This document shows, in pieces, positions 51,756 through 60,727 of a stretch of DNA of 64,000 nucleotides. A program made the position numbers and the translations under genes. Source of the stretch: UBA10649 sp965278945 (GTDB lineage: Bacteria; Actinomycetota; Actinomycetes; S36-B12); the NCBI GenBank assembly GCA_965278945.1, contig OZ257128.1:2108001-2172000 (forward strand), given 5' to 3'. Below the pieces are notes generated by a model. It was not told the origin of the DNA, searched no databases, and saw only the letters and a list, made by a program, of their open reading frames with translations. Within the stretch, counting starts at the first letter, position 1; each line of letters begins with the position of its first letter.

Positions 51756-52163
51756 CTATTCGGGTCCGATGGCTGAGTCGATCAACCTCAACGCCCATCG
51801 CGAGGCATCGATGATCGCTGATCGGCGTGCGCCTGCATAGACGGCCGCCTGGAGCAGGGAAGAGATCCGACTGCGCGCTTCCAGGAGAGTCGTGCAGAGC
51901 TCGCCCTCGACGAAGTTGAGCGCGGCGATCGTGGACTGGTCGCCGTCGTCGTACAGCCGCAAGAGTGCGTCGGTTGTCACGTAGACCCCGTCACCGTTGC
52001 GCTCGATTTTCGGCCAGTTCATGGTCGAGCCGCCCAGAGACTTCAAATGCTCTTGGGTGTCTCGAAGGGCTTCCACGGTGTCACGCACGAGGTCCCGCTG
52101 GCGCTCAAGCTCTCCGAGGACGATGTCCGGTGCAGTCAGAGCCTTGTCGATGGTGTGAGTCAT
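51756..52163 (-). CDS. Hypothetical protein, 135 aa
   Basis: A mainly helical protein (IVLGELERQRDLVRDTVEAL, EGELCTTLLEARSRISSLLQ, RRSAIIDASRWALRLIDSAI) with a short central beta segment (RNGDGVYVTTDALLRLYDDG). No family recognised. It is divergent from the XRE gene and shares its promoter region, so it may be controlled by that regulator. Confidence 0.6.
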   Translation of the reverse strand: MTHTIDKALTAPDIVLGELERQRDLVRDTVEALRDTQEHLKSLGGSTMNWPKIERNGDGVYVTTDALLRLYDDGDQSTIAALNFVEGELCTTLLEARSRISSLLQAAVYAGARRSAIIDASRWALRLIDSAIGPE

Positions 52164-52211
52164 GCCACGTGCCTCCGGTCTCAGGCGTGGCGGCTCGCCG
52201 GTGCCTGAATT

Positions 52212-52252
52212 GTAGGAACAAGGCTACATACTCTTTGTCGGAACGTTCCTAC
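52212..52252. promoter_or_regulatory. Inverted repeat between divergent genes, XRE operator candidate
   Basis: GTAGGAAC (52212-52219) and GTTCCTAC (52245-52252) form an 8-bp inverted repeat with a 25-bp centre; the right half also contains the palindrome GGAACGTTCC. It lies just before the XRE start and between it and the divergent gene, suiting autoregulation. Confidence 0.55.
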
Positions 52253-52256
52253 CGTC

Positions 52257-52517
52257 ATGGTCGTGTCCTACACCCCGACGGCCGCCGCTATCGCGGGCCG
52301 TCAGGCATTTGGTTTGCGGGTGCGCTCGCTGCGCGAAGCACAAGGCGTGACGCAGGAGCGCCTGGCGCTGGATGCGGGCCTTGACCGTTCGTTCCTTGCC
52401 GATGTCGAATCGGGCCGGCACTCGATCCTTCTTGACCGCGTGTACGACCTCGCCGCAGCGCTGAAGGTTGACGTTTCAGCGCTCCTCACGACCCTCGACG
52501 ACACGAATTCCGGGTAG
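52257..52517 (+). CDS. XRE-family HTH regulator
   Basis: An 86-residue single-domain Cro/CI-type regulator. The HTH is LREAQGVTQERLALDAGLDR SFLADVESGR in two adjacent helices, followed by DRVYDLAAALKVDVSALL. It probably controls maintenance or transfer genes of the element. The ATG is 4 bases after the operator half-site, leaving little space for a leader. Confidence 0.85.
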   Translation: MVVSYTPTAAAIAGRQAFGLRVRSLREAQGVTQERLALDAGLDRSFLADVESGRHSILLDRVYDLAAALKVDVSALLTTLDDTNSG

Positions 52518-52552
52518 CGCTTCCGGCGTCGTCGATCGAGATGACTGTGCCC

Positions 52553-55225
52553 CTAGAGAGAGGGCGCTTCTGGCTGCTGACCCGCGACGGGCGGCTCGGC
52601 CGGTGGTGCGAGGGTCAGTGTCGAAGTGGCGCCCCACGCGCCCACGCGGCCCGCAACGGATCGGGTCGCAGGCATGATCCTCGCGGCGATTCCCGGAACC
52701 AGATCGGTTTGAGCCTCATGGTGCCGCTCGTTCGTGATCGCCACGAGCGCGGCAGCGCGACCACGGTCGCTGGAGCGGAGTACTCGCAGTAGCGTCGCGC
52801 GCGCCTCGTCCTCATTCTCGGCGACGACGTGCACCACGTTCTGTTGCTTGCCGCGTGTGATGGCGACGTAGGCCTGCTCGCGAGTCCAGCTGGCGTCGAT
52901 CAAGGCGTCTCCGCGTCCGCTCGTGGCGCCTTGAGCAGCATGGACCGTGACGACGTCTGCACGGTGCACATGCTGCGCGACGTAGTCCGCTGGCAGCACC
53001 TTGGTGATCGCTTGGGGGCTGCCAGCAGGGCGATCCGCGCGCCGCACCGTGAGCGACTTGTCCTCTCCCACGGCTGTGACGACCCAGCGCTGCCGGTTGA
53101 CCAGCCCGGCGTGACGGTCGTTGAGCCGTGTCTGCACCAAGTCCCCGACGCCGATCTCCTCCTCGAACCTGCCGACCCCGCGAACCGCCCGGGCGACGTC
53201 GCCCCTGGCTTCGTGCTCCGCGCGCGCGAGACGGTTGACTCGCACGGCGGTCGCGTTGTCACTGACCATGACGATGCGGTCACGGCCTTGGGCGGCGACC
53301 TGCGCGAGGGCGACGTGTGCCTCGTCCTCGGTCGCGTGGATCTGCACCATCCCCGATGCCATCACCGCGGCCGCGACAGCGGCCACGTCATCACTCGACC
53401 GCCAGTCGGTTGCCAGGGCGGCGAACTGTGGATCAGCGAAACGACGAGCCTCGGTCAGCGCGACGACGTCACTGCCGGACTTGGCCATCGCGAATCCCCC
53501 GCCGACTCCTACCGGTGACAGCTGCCGCTCGTCGCCGACGAGTGCGACGCGTGCGCCCTGGCCCTCGGCGTACTCGAGGAAGGCCGCCATCGTGTGTAGG
53601 TCGAACATCCCGGCCTCGTCGACGATGATCACCGCGTCCTTCATGCGGTCAGTGGCCTCGGGCGATTCCGGCCGTTGCCAACGGCCGTCGACACTCGTCC
53701 ATCCGGCTTTCGTCAGGACGCCGTGGGCGGTGTCGGCACCGGTCCATCCGTCGCCGAGCTGGTCGACGGCGGTGCGCGACGGGGCGACAGCGAACGTCGC
53801 GAGCCCGGCCGCGTTTCGGGCAGTAAGAGCAGCCCGCAGCGCGTGCGTCTTTCCTGTGCCTGCCGGGCCTTCAACCACGACGGGCATTCCGCCGGCGATC
53901 GCCTCGGCCACGATCACCTGACCGGGCGTCAGGCCCGTGGTGTCGAGCTTTCGCAGCCCGCGCCCTTGCACGACGGCTCGCTCACGGATCCGCGTGAGGC
54001 GCTCGGCTACCTTGTCGGCACTTGCCATCACTGCCGACGGCACCCAGACGTCCTCACCGGTCGGCAGCTGCGCCGCAATGCATTGCGCGCGCAGGGCCGA
54101 GACAGCCACCGCGATCTCTGGCTCGAGGTCGGCACATGTCCCGCCGGCGGCAGCAATACCGGCTGCGGCCACCAGGCGAAGGTCCCTCTCGGACAGCACC
54201 TCGCGGGTGGTCGCCGCAAGCAGCGCGGCATGGTGAGCATCCGATCGATCGAAAGCCTGAACGTCGGTGCCACGACGGGCCGCGACCCGGTCAGCGATCC
54301 ACCCGAAGCCAGCCTCGCGAAGGTCGTGCTCGACGTCCGCTGGGGACAGCAGCGGCTTGTCGCCCTTCTTCGGTCGCGTGACACTCCACGCCTGCTGGTG
54401 AATGTCCGCCCTCGCCTCCGCGCCTGGAGCGTGGCCAGTCTCGGCGATGAAGCGCGCGATCCGGCGCTCCTCCTCGGGGACGATTGCAGCGTCCCGCTTG
54501 GAGAAGATCTTCTCCACCTCGCGCGGGATCTCGACTATCCCACCGTCGGGACCCACCGTGAAACCGAACCCGGCGCACGCCTGGATCCACCCGGGATCGG
54601 TGGCCAATGATGCGCTGACCGTCACCTTCCAGTCGTCCAGCGCACGGACCATCGTGCGTCCCGCCAGTGCGCGCCACTTCCCTTCGACGAACACCTTCGA
54701 CCCGATCTGAACGTGCAGATGGGCGTGGGGATCTCCCTCGCGCGAGCCGTCGTGACCGAACACGGCGACCTCGACTTCGTCCACGTCGACGTATCTCGTG
54801 ACACCGAGCTCGGTGAGTCGGGCCTTCGCACCACGTCGGACAGCTTGCACTCCGGTGACAGCTGCCCGCTCCTGAGCGGCCGCCAGAGCAGCCGCCAGAT
54901 CCGGGTGAAGCCAAGCCACCACCGACGCACTCTTGGGCACATTCACGCCGTACTCGTACGCCCTCACGGCCACCCGCTGCTCGCCTTCATGGAGCGCCCG
55001 TCCGCGCTTCTCACCGGTCACGGGGTCCACTCCGGACAGCCACGCGCCATACGCCATCGGCGTCCACTGCCCCACAACCTGCTGGCCGTGTGCCGCACTG
55101 ACTGACCACTGCTGGCCCTCGCCGTAGTAGCCGTGATCGAGGCATCCCGCCTTTTCGGATGACGTGAAGTAGCTGACGTAGTCGCTGATCGCTCCACGCA
55201 TGAACTTCAGTCCACCTCGTGCCAC
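52553..55225 (-). CDS. MobF-type relaxase-helicase (TrwC/TraA-like)
   Basis: An 890-residue protein from a GTG with GGGAGG upstream. The relaxase domain (about residues 1-260) has N-terminal Tyr residues (SDYVSYF, DHGYYGEG) and the HUH metal site EGDPHAHLHVQIG. The RecD-like helicase has Walker A VEGPAGTGKTHALRA, Walker B AVIIVDEAGMFD, GDERQLSPVGVGGGFAM, and late motifs VTVHAAQGATSGRGDALID and AYVAITRGKQQNV. It nicks oriT and unwinds DNA for conjugative transfer. Shorter than most MobF proteins but with all motifs. Confidence 0.9.
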   Translation of the reverse strand: MARGGLKFMRGAISDYVSYFTSSEKAGCLDHGYYGEGQQWSVSAAHGQQVVGQWTPMAYGAWLSGVDPVTGEKRGRALHEGEQRVAVRAYEYGVNVPKSASVVAWLHPDLAAALAAAQERAAVTGVQAVRRGAKARLTELGVTRYVDVDEVEVAVFGHDGSREGDPHAHLHVQIGSKVFVEGKWRALAGRTMVRALDDWKVTVSASLATDPGWIQACAGFGFTVGPDGGIVEIPREVEKIFSKRDAAIVPEEERRIARFIAETGHAPGAEARADIHQQAWSVTRPKKGDKPLLSPADVEHDLREAGFGWIADRVAARRGTDVQAFDRSDAHHAALLAATTREVLSERDLRLVAAAGIAAAGGTCADLEPEIAVAVSALRAQCIAAQLPTGEDVWVPSAVMASADKVAERLTRIRERAVVQGRGLRKLDTTGLTPGQVIVAEAIAGGMPVVVEGPAGTGKTHALRAALTARNAAGLATFAVAPSRTAVDQLGDGWTGADTAHGVLTKAGWTSVDGRWQRPESPEATDRMKDAVIIVDEAGMFDLHTMAAFLEYAEGQGARVALVGDERQLSPVGVGGGFAMAKSGSDVVALTEARRFADPQFAALATDWRSSDDVAAVAAAVMASGMVQIHATEDEAHVALAQVAAQGRDRIVMVSDNATAVRVNRLARAEHEARGDVARAVRGVGRFEEEIGVGDLVQTRLNDRHAGLVNRQRWVVTAVGEDKSLTVRRADRPAGSPQAITKVLPADYVAQHVHRADVVTVHAAQGATSGRGDALIDASWTREQAYVAITRGKQQNVVHVVAENEDEARATLLRVLRSSDRGRAAALVAITNERHHEAQTDLVPGIAARIMPATRSVAGRVGAWGATSTLTLAPPAEPPVAGQQPEAPSL

Positions 55226-55627
55226 CAGGGCCTCCCAAGCAGGAACAATATCGGCGAACGCCGATTTTGTATACGTCCTGTAGGTTCTTCTTCTTTTCTC
55301 TTGGTCTTCTTCATTCTGTTGATTGATTCATGGTGCCTTGGTTGTTGTTCTTCTTCTTTGTCTTCAGTTCTTGATTCTGTGTTGTGTCTTGCTAGTTGTT
55401 CTTCTGATTCTTGGTTTCTTCCTGGTTGTGTACTTCTCGCGGTCTCGGTTCTTCCGGCGCGGTTGGCGCCGGGCGACGTGGCAATACCCCTGACCGCCCA
55501 CATGACGTCTAGCGGACCAGGTCCGGTTCAGATTCCCGCCAGCTCCGGAACCGTGACGTGCTCTCACTGTCCACACCCCGCCCGAAGCGTCTATCCGCAG
55601 TCAGGCCCTCCGCCTACGTTGAGCAAC
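55226..55627. other. T-rich tract and hairpin upstream of relaxase: candidate oriT or leader
   Basis: A 7-bp stem hairpin ATCGGCG-AA-CGCCGAT (55250-55265) is followed by GTATAC and then about 170 bases (55272-55440) that are extremely T-rich and A-poor on the plus strand, in strong contrast to the GC-rich surroundings. A charged minus-strand ORF (55207-55503) runs through it, but composition explains it. The position next to the relaxase suits an oriT or an A-rich 5' leader. Confidence 0.5.
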
Positions 55628-55891
55628 ATGAACCAAAACATCGCCACTCCCCTCGACCTCGACACCGAACCGGACTGGATGGGTTACGCCGCATGCAAGG
55701 CGAACGATCCCGAACTCTTCGTTAGCCCCTTCGGCCCCCAGGCACTGCGGCAAGTCAAAGCAGTTTGCTCGCACTGTCTGGTCCAGGCGAACTGCCTTGA
55801 ATACGCGCTCGCTTCCGGCGATGCCGTCGGCATCTGGGGCGGTCTCACTCAGCGCGAACGAGAGACTCTTAGACAGCGGCGAGTGTTCTAA
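55628..55891 (+). CDS. WhiB-family iron-sulphur regulator
   Basis: An 87-residue protein starting MNQNIATPLDLDTEPDW. It has the four cluster-binding Cys (AACKAND, then VCSHCLVQANC), and the turn GIWGGLTQRERETL that contacts sigma factor or DNA. WhiB proteins are restricted to Actinobacteria and their phages and sense redox state or nitric oxide. Carriage on a mobile element suggests control of cargo or host genes on transfer. Confidence 0.92.
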   Translation: MNQNIATPLDLDTEPDWMGYAACKANDPELFVSPFGPQALRQVKAVCSHCLVQANCLEYALASGDAVGIWGGLTQRERETLRQRRVF

Positions 55892-56189
55892 CGATTCGAC
55901 TCAAGCGCGCGTCGAACGCTTGCGGGCACTGACTGCGGGTGTCGGCATGCTGACATTGTGCCCGTCCGCTACGACGGAGCTACCTTCAGAGCAGTCACTA
56001 ACCGGGCTATGGCCTAGGGCGCTACTCGGCCTCGAGGTTTGACGAGGGTAGCTCCGGATTCGGGGGGGATCCTGCGAGTCCTCGTCGCCCTGGCCAACAA
56101 TCAATTCCGGCAGTGCGACGTTTCCCGGCTCCTGGTGACCCGCGCCTTCCCGGTAAAGCACCTGCTCTCCAGAGAGCCGGTGAACATCA
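55892..56189. other. Intergenic region, nothing identified
   Basis: No gene or clear repeat is seen between whiB and the convergent radical SAM gene. Confidence 0.4.
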
Positions 56190-57425
56190 CTACCTTCGGT
56201 TCCGCAAGAGCGCAGCGAGGTCCTCAGTTATTCGGTAGATCGCCATGCCTTCTGGATCCTCTTCCTCAGTCACTTCGACCCCATAGAACATCTCCGGAGA
56301 GCAGCCGTTGCTACGTCCGTTCCAATTGGCACTTATGTAGTCCCGCACTCCCGCGCCACGTAAGCCAACCCTAGGCAGGCGCGATCGTGAGTTCACCATC
56401 GTTGAAATGGATCCGTCCGGAACCCAAGAACCCTCGAGGGCGGAGATTGAGATCCGTCCCTCTTTATTCGCCCGGACAGCCCCGAGATAGTTGTGTGAGA
56501 ACGCCTTGGCATCAGGCAGGAGCTGATCTACCCCACTACAGCAACAAGCACTGTCACTCAGCGGCAGCAAGTCGGTGTCAGCGGCCCCGAATGAAATACC
56601 CAGCCCGTGCACCAGATTCCGCATCTGAACTACGAAAGGCAAGCGACTCTCTACGGGCAAGACCCACTCACGACCAACACGTGTCGAGCCGGCGGAAGCG
56701 TAAAACGTCGGGAGGTCAAAGCCGGCCCCTTTGCTAAGTCTCTGGGTTCCAGACCAGTCCTCCAACGGCAGTTTCAGAAACTCAAGGCCGATGTGTCGAA
56801 CTCCGATCGAGGCCAGTTCCTCAGCGAACTCCAACGCCTCAGTCTCGCGGCCTGGGATGAGGGGCTGCATGCGAACAGTTGTAGGCACCCCCGCGTCGAC
56901 AAGCTCCCTAATTGCGTGAAGCCTTGCTGATGGAGACGGCACGCCGACCTCGATCGTGGCGGCGACTGAATCGGACCTCGTTGAAAACGAAACCTGGACA
57001 ACGTACTGGCCTTTGACAAGGAGGTCGAGGTACTCACCTGTCGCAACAAGCGTGCCCTTCGTGCTGATGACGGTTGGGTACTGCAGATCCGTCAGTACGC
57101 CCAGGAGCTGCTGCGTGACCCGTAGTTCAGCTTCCATCGGAGGGAACGGGTCAGCCATACCGCCGAGGTGAATTGGCTGACGGGCGCTGACGAACTCGTC
57201 CAGCACTGATGTAGGACCCCCAACCTTGCCACGGAGCCGCCGCTCTATGAGTTGCGGATCCGCGACCTGCAGACCCTTTGGCTGCCGTAGACCGCCGCGC
57301 GCCGAGGCAAAGCAGTATTGGCAGGAGAAAAGACATGCACCGTACGGATCGAGCCGCAACGGTAGGCCGCAGAAATAGAACTGGCTTGTGAGACTCAGCG
57401 CGTACCGGTATGGGGCGTACGTCAT
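56190..57425 (-). CDS. SPL-like radical SAM enzyme
   Basis: A 411-residue protein from the ATG of MTYAPYRYALSLTSQFYFC. The radical SAM motif is GACLFSCQYCFASARGG (CxxxCxxC near residue 35). HLGGMADPFPPMEAELRVTQ, VISTKGTLVATGEYLDLL and VQVSFSTRSDSVAATIE match the spore photoproduct lyase / Rv2578c-like group. A second Cys cluster (SDSACCCSGVD, near residue 300) may hold another metal site. Substrate unknown; nucleic acid repair is only suggested by homology. Its start overlaps the stop of the upstream membrane-protein gene. Confidence 0.8.
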   Translation of the reverse strand: MTYAPYRYALSLTSQFYFCGLPLRLDPYGACLFSCQYCFASARGGLRQPKGLQVADPQLIERRLRGKVGGPTSVLDEFVSARQPIHLGGMADPFPPMEAELRVTQQLLGVLTDLQYPTVISTKGTLVATGEYLDLLVKGQYVVQVSFSTRSDSVAATIEVGVPSPSARLHAIRELVDAGVPTTVRMQPLIPGRETEALEFAEELASIGVRHIGLEFLKLPLEDWSGTQRLSKGAGFDLPTFYASAGSTRVGREWVLPVESRLPFVVQMRNLVHGLGISFGAADTDLLPLSDSACCCSGVDQLLPDAKAFSHNYLGAVRANKEGRISISALEGSWVPDGSISTMVNSRSRLPRVGLRGAGVRDYISANWNGRSNGCSPEMFYGVEVTEEEDPEGMAIYRITEDLAALLRNRR

Positions 57426-58543
57426 CGGAGACTGATGCTGTCCAAGGCGGATCTGTCTTCGCCTGCAATCCAAACATGTCCGAGCAGTTCCACCTCGCCC
57501 GCTGGGGGAACTACGGATGGTGCTTTGACGACAAACTCGGCCGGGATCGGATCGCCCCTTTCGTCGCGCGCGACCAGCGTCCCCACATCCATCGGAGAAG
57601 TGCCACCGTTCTTGACTGTTACGACTACCCGGTACTCAACGTCGCGATGGGAAATGCCGTCGTCGCGCACCGCACCCGTCGGTGTCCAGGAGGAGGCGAC
57701 GAAAGCGTTATTCATTGTCGACACGCTCGAGGCACGCTGGTCGTCAGGGTGAGCGAACAGAACGAAACCCGTGCCCGCCAAGAATGCGAGTCCCGCACAG
57801 ATGACGACCGCGGAAACGCCTCGCAGGAGGATCTGTCGAAGCTGCGTCAGAAAGCGGTTCTTGTACAGCTCGTTGACATGAAGCAGGTAAAGCTGCTTGA
57901 GATCTTGAGTTGCGTCACTAGCAGGATTGGAAAGACCTACGACCTGCTCTCCAAAGGTCTTGAACTGTTCTATGAACTCGTTTTGTTCGGCGCTGAAGTT
58001 CTTCGGCGAATTTGATTGAGACGTCGAAGACTTTCCTCTGAAGAGTGTACGGGGAATGGACGGACCAAACGCCGTGCTGTTTGGCAGGGCGTGGTGATAG
58101 AACCACTTCCATGTCTGAACAGGGGCGACGAATGGATACGGATAGTTGGTCTGCCGTGCGAAGAGAAACCAGACCAGCAATCCCACGCCGATCGCGACAG
58201 CCCCTCCGGCGATGTATGCCCAGCGGAGCGGCACGAAGTCTGTGGCACTGCTGAGGGGAAGAAGCGCAACTCCAATCGCAGCTAGCGCGCCTCCGATGGC
58301 TGCGAGTTGCGTCCGGCGCACTTCCGCATACTCGATCCCGGCAATTCGCTCGCCAATCAAGTCGCGAATGCTCGCGGTAAAGTACGCAAGCTCGTCAACA
58401 GACAGAGCGTTGATGCGGGCATCGGGCGCCATGTCGTAGTGGCTAACTTTCTCGCCCAATTGCTCGCTCGATTGCTCGCTCGATTGCTCGCCCGATTGCT
58501 CGCCCGATTGTTCGCTCGATTGTTCGATTGGGTCGCTCGGCAC
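57422..58543 (-). CDS. Membrane protein with N-terminal EQS repeats
   Basis: A 373-residue protein. It starts with a low-complexity (S/G)EQS tetrapeptide run encoded by a 12-bp tandem repeat, then a helical segment (INALSVDELAYFTASIRDLI). Two adjacent membrane segments (AAIGGALAAIGVALLPLSSA, WAYIAGGAVAIGVGLLVWFL), a long cytoplasmic helical part, a third segment (GVSAVVICAGLAFLAGTGFV) and an external beta domain (EYRVVVTVKNGGTSPMDVGT) follow. No family recognised. It is translationally coupled to the SPL-like gene (ATGA). Confidence 0.7.
   Translation of the reverse strand: MPSDPIEQSSEQSGEQSGEQSSEQSSEQLGEKVSHYDMAPDARINALSVDELAYFTASIRDLIGERIAGIEYAEVRRTQLAAIGGALAAIGVALLPLSSATDFVPLRWAYIAGGAVAIGVGLLVWFLFARQTNYPYPFVAPVQTWKWFYHHALPNSTAFGPSIPRTLFRGKSSTSQSNSPKNFSAEQNEFIEQFKTFGEQVVGLSNPASDATQDLKQLYLLHVNELYKNRFLTQLRQILLRGVSAVVICAGLAFLAGTGFVLFAHPDDQRASSVSTMNNAFVASSWTPTGAVRDDGISHRDVEYRVVVTVKNGGTSPMDVGTLVARDERGDPIPAEFVVKAPSVVPPAGEVELLGHVWIAGEDRSALDSISLR
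58451..58522. repeat. 12-bp tandem repeat in the membrane-protein gene
   Basis: Six copies of a 12-mer close to CTCGCTCGATTG lie in frame near the start codon. They encode repeated (S/G)EQS. Copy number changes would alter length without breaking the frame. Confidence 0.9.
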
Positions 58544-58604
58544 GAATGTTCCACCCCCCGACGAGAACTCGCTTGTTACACGCTACGAAAGTACAGGTGT
58601 TTGT

Positions 58605-59138
58605 TCAGGTCTGAGGGGCAACTGGTCCGATCATGGCAATGACAGCAATGCGCCTCTGTTCGCTGACTGGTAGCAATCCAACTACTTCCCAGCCGAGGCG
58701 CTCATATAGCCGCTGAGCTCCTGAGTTGTACGCGCCGACGTCCAGAACTGGGCGAAGGCCACTGTCGTAGGCATGGGAAACTGCCACCCGCATGAGCTCG
58801 GCCGCGAGCCCCCTGCCGCGAACGAGGGGATCTACGAAGAGCCTGCTTACAACTTCGAGCTGGTGCACCATGAGGCCGGAGGCGCTCATCCACAAGTCGG
58901 CGACGGGATGATGCTCGGCTGAATGCACGGCCACGTGACCAACTACGCGTCCATCGAGCACATAGACCCAGGCGCAGCGCTGGCGCGACGGAGATATCCA
59001 CGCAGCAGCATCCCGCGGCCACTGGGCCGGGTAGTGGTCGTGGATATGTACTCGGTGAAGTAGGTCGACCGTGGCCGGAATGTCCGCCAAGACTCGCTGT
59101 CGCACTTCGCGTCTCAGTTGGTCCCCTCGGTCACTCAT
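58605..59138 (-). CDS. GNAT N-acetyltransferase
   Basis: A 177-residue protein from MSDRGDQLRREVRQRV. It has the acetyl-CoA loop SRLFVDPLVRGRGLAAELMR (about residues 95-115), preceded by WVYVLDGRVVGHVAVHSAEH, and the late RLYERLGWEVVGLLPV. The substrate is unknown. It lies 60 bp upstream of the membrane protein on the same strand with a possible promoter between them, so it may or may not belong to that operon. Confidence 0.85.
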   Translation of the reverse strand: MSDRGDQLRREVRQRVLADIPATVDLLHRVHIHDHYPAQWPRDAAAWISPSRQRCAWVYVLDGRVVGHVAVHSAEHHPVADLWMSASGLMVHQLEVVSRLFVDPLVRGRGLAAELMRVAVSHAYDSGLRPVLDVGAYNSGAQRLYERLGWEVVGLLPVSEQRRIAVIAMIGPVAPQT

Positions 59139-59527
59139 GGCACTCATTGTGCGGCAGTGCTCTGACTGTTGTACCCCGAGGCGACACGGGCGGGCAGCAT
59201 TCAACTACGAGAAGGACGCATCGTCGGAAGTGTGACTGCGTCTCCGATCAGGGCTCCGCGGAGGCCCTGTCTTGCCCGTGGCCTCGGAAACTGATTCCCG
59301 CACCTACGCATCGCGCCCGTGTCTCGGACATCTCGATAGTCGAGCCCTCTGAGGTTTGAGTCCATTGGGGCGGGGATCGCCGAGGGCACACGCGAGCTGA
59401 AGATCGTGCACCACTGTCCGCCTGGCCCGTGCACACGGTGGGGCGGGGTGTGAACGGGGCAGAGACCGCAACCATCGAGCCCCACACGTCGGCGGCGATC
59501 ACCTGTCTGACGGCGTAGATTTCGCTC
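59139..59527. other. Intergenic region without a supported gene
   Basis: Divergent promoter region between the GNAT and the protease. Minus-strand ORFs here switch coding character between frames (MSEIYAVRQVIAADVWGSMV, then GGQWCTIFSSRVPSAIPAPM in another frame), which could mean a decayed gene, but nothing is assignable. Confidence 0.4.
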
Positions 59528-60511
59528 ATGCCTGGACCGAGTGCTAAGCGTCGAGGGTCTGGCAACCCGGCGAGACGGGCGGAACAGGCACGCGGGCCGC
59601 GGATTCAATCACAGGCGAGGGTGCGCGCGACTGACAACCCTCTGCAGGACTTGCCAGTGGGGGCCTCGATCCAAGTCTCACCACATTGGTTCGAAGGATC
59701 TGACTCGGGAACCACACCAGCACCCGTAAGAAACTGGCAGGGCATGAACGGCACTTTGCTTGCCATGGGCGTGGGAACTCTAGGAGAGGCATCCATGCTC
59801 GGAACTGCTGTCATGCTCGCTCCAGGGCTGGCAGTCACCGCTAGACACATCCTCGATGGGTATATGGAGGCAATATCGGATGGCGGGGATTTCGGCGCGT
59901 TCCTCGTCGGTATCCGAGACGACGAGACGGACTACTGGGCCGTCAGGTCAGTGAGCCGCGCTAATGGGGAGGACGTCGACTTCCTCGGCATCGAACTCCG
60001 GTCGAAGTTGCACCCTTCGCACACCGTCCCTGTCCTCCCAGCCACCACGCGATGCCCAGATGTCGGCGAGGAGCTGACAATCATGGGTTTTCGTTTCGAC
60101 CAAGACTCCACGTTCGCGACAGCCGCTGGGCGCGTTTCCATGTATGGCGCACTGTTCAGTGCAAAGGGACGTGTTCTCGCCGTCTATCCCGAGCAGCGGG
60201 ACAGCGTCATGGTGACCTTCCCAGCAATCGAAATTGGATGCGGAAGCATCGGAAGCATGAGCGGTGGCGCGGTGGTCGATGCAGGAGGACATGTGGTCGG
60301 CGTGATTTCAGTGGGAATGGGAGGACTCACCGACAGCGGTCCGACGACGGCGTCATGGCTAGCGCCGCTACTCGGACGCCCAGTCCAACTCGTATGGCCG
60401 CCAGGCGCCTATCCCGAAGAGATCGCCGTCGCAGACGCCATCAGCGTGCTCCAAGGTCGAGACCACCTGACCGTTGTCGACGGGACAACGCAACTGTCAG
60501 TGTGGCACTAA
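59528..60511 (+). CDS. Trypsin-like serine protease domain protein
   Basis: A 327-residue protein without a signal peptide. After a basic, disordered N terminus of about 45 residues, the trypsin fold shows LGTAVMLAPGLAVTARHILD (catalytic His), ANGEDVDFLGIELRSK (Asp), and EIGCGSIGSMSGGAVVDAGG (Ser within GSMSGGAV). Intracellular proteases of this type occur as effectors or sensors in defence loci. The 565-residue gene follows on the same strand 216 bp downstream. The target is unknown. Confidence 0.75.
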   Translation: MPGPSAKRRGSGNPARRAEQARGPRIQSQARVRATDNPLQDLPVGASIQVSPHWFEGSDSGTTPAPVRNWQGMNGTLLAMGVGTLGEASMLGTAVMLAPGLAVTARHILDGYMEAISDGGDFGAFLVGIRDDETDYWAVRSVSRANGEDVDFLGIELRSKLHPSHTVPVLPATTRCPDVGEELTIMGFRFDQDSTFATAAGRVSMYGALFSAKGRVLAVYPEQRDSVMVTFPAIEIGCGSIGSMSGGAVVDAGGHVVGVISVGMGGLTDSGPTTASWLAPLLGRPVQLVWPPGAYPEEIAVADAISVLQGRDHLTVVDGTTQLSVWH

Positions 60512-60727
60512 AGACTGGTTATCTGTGCGGACAGCGTTTGCCAGCACAGGCTATCCAGCACGTCTCTCCACGCGGCTAGGACACCGGGCCGCGACTCCAC
60601 GACGACGTGCTTAGTCGTCGCTTAGCCGAGCCATCTCCCAAGTCACGACCCCAACACCCGGTGAGATGCCGATGAGATCGGCGAGATCAGACCTTGCGTC
60701 GCTCGTCTCGTCGATAACGTTTCTCAG

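Noticed and set aside
55207..55503. 98-codon charged ORF overlapping the relaxase start
   Set aside because: Its Glu/Lys/Arg/Asn run follows directly from the purine-rich strand of the T-rich tract, and no ribosome-binding site or family supports it.
59201..59608. Minus-strand ORF upstream of the protease gene
   Set aside because: Overlaps the protease start, changes coding character between frames and matches no family; at best a decayed gene.
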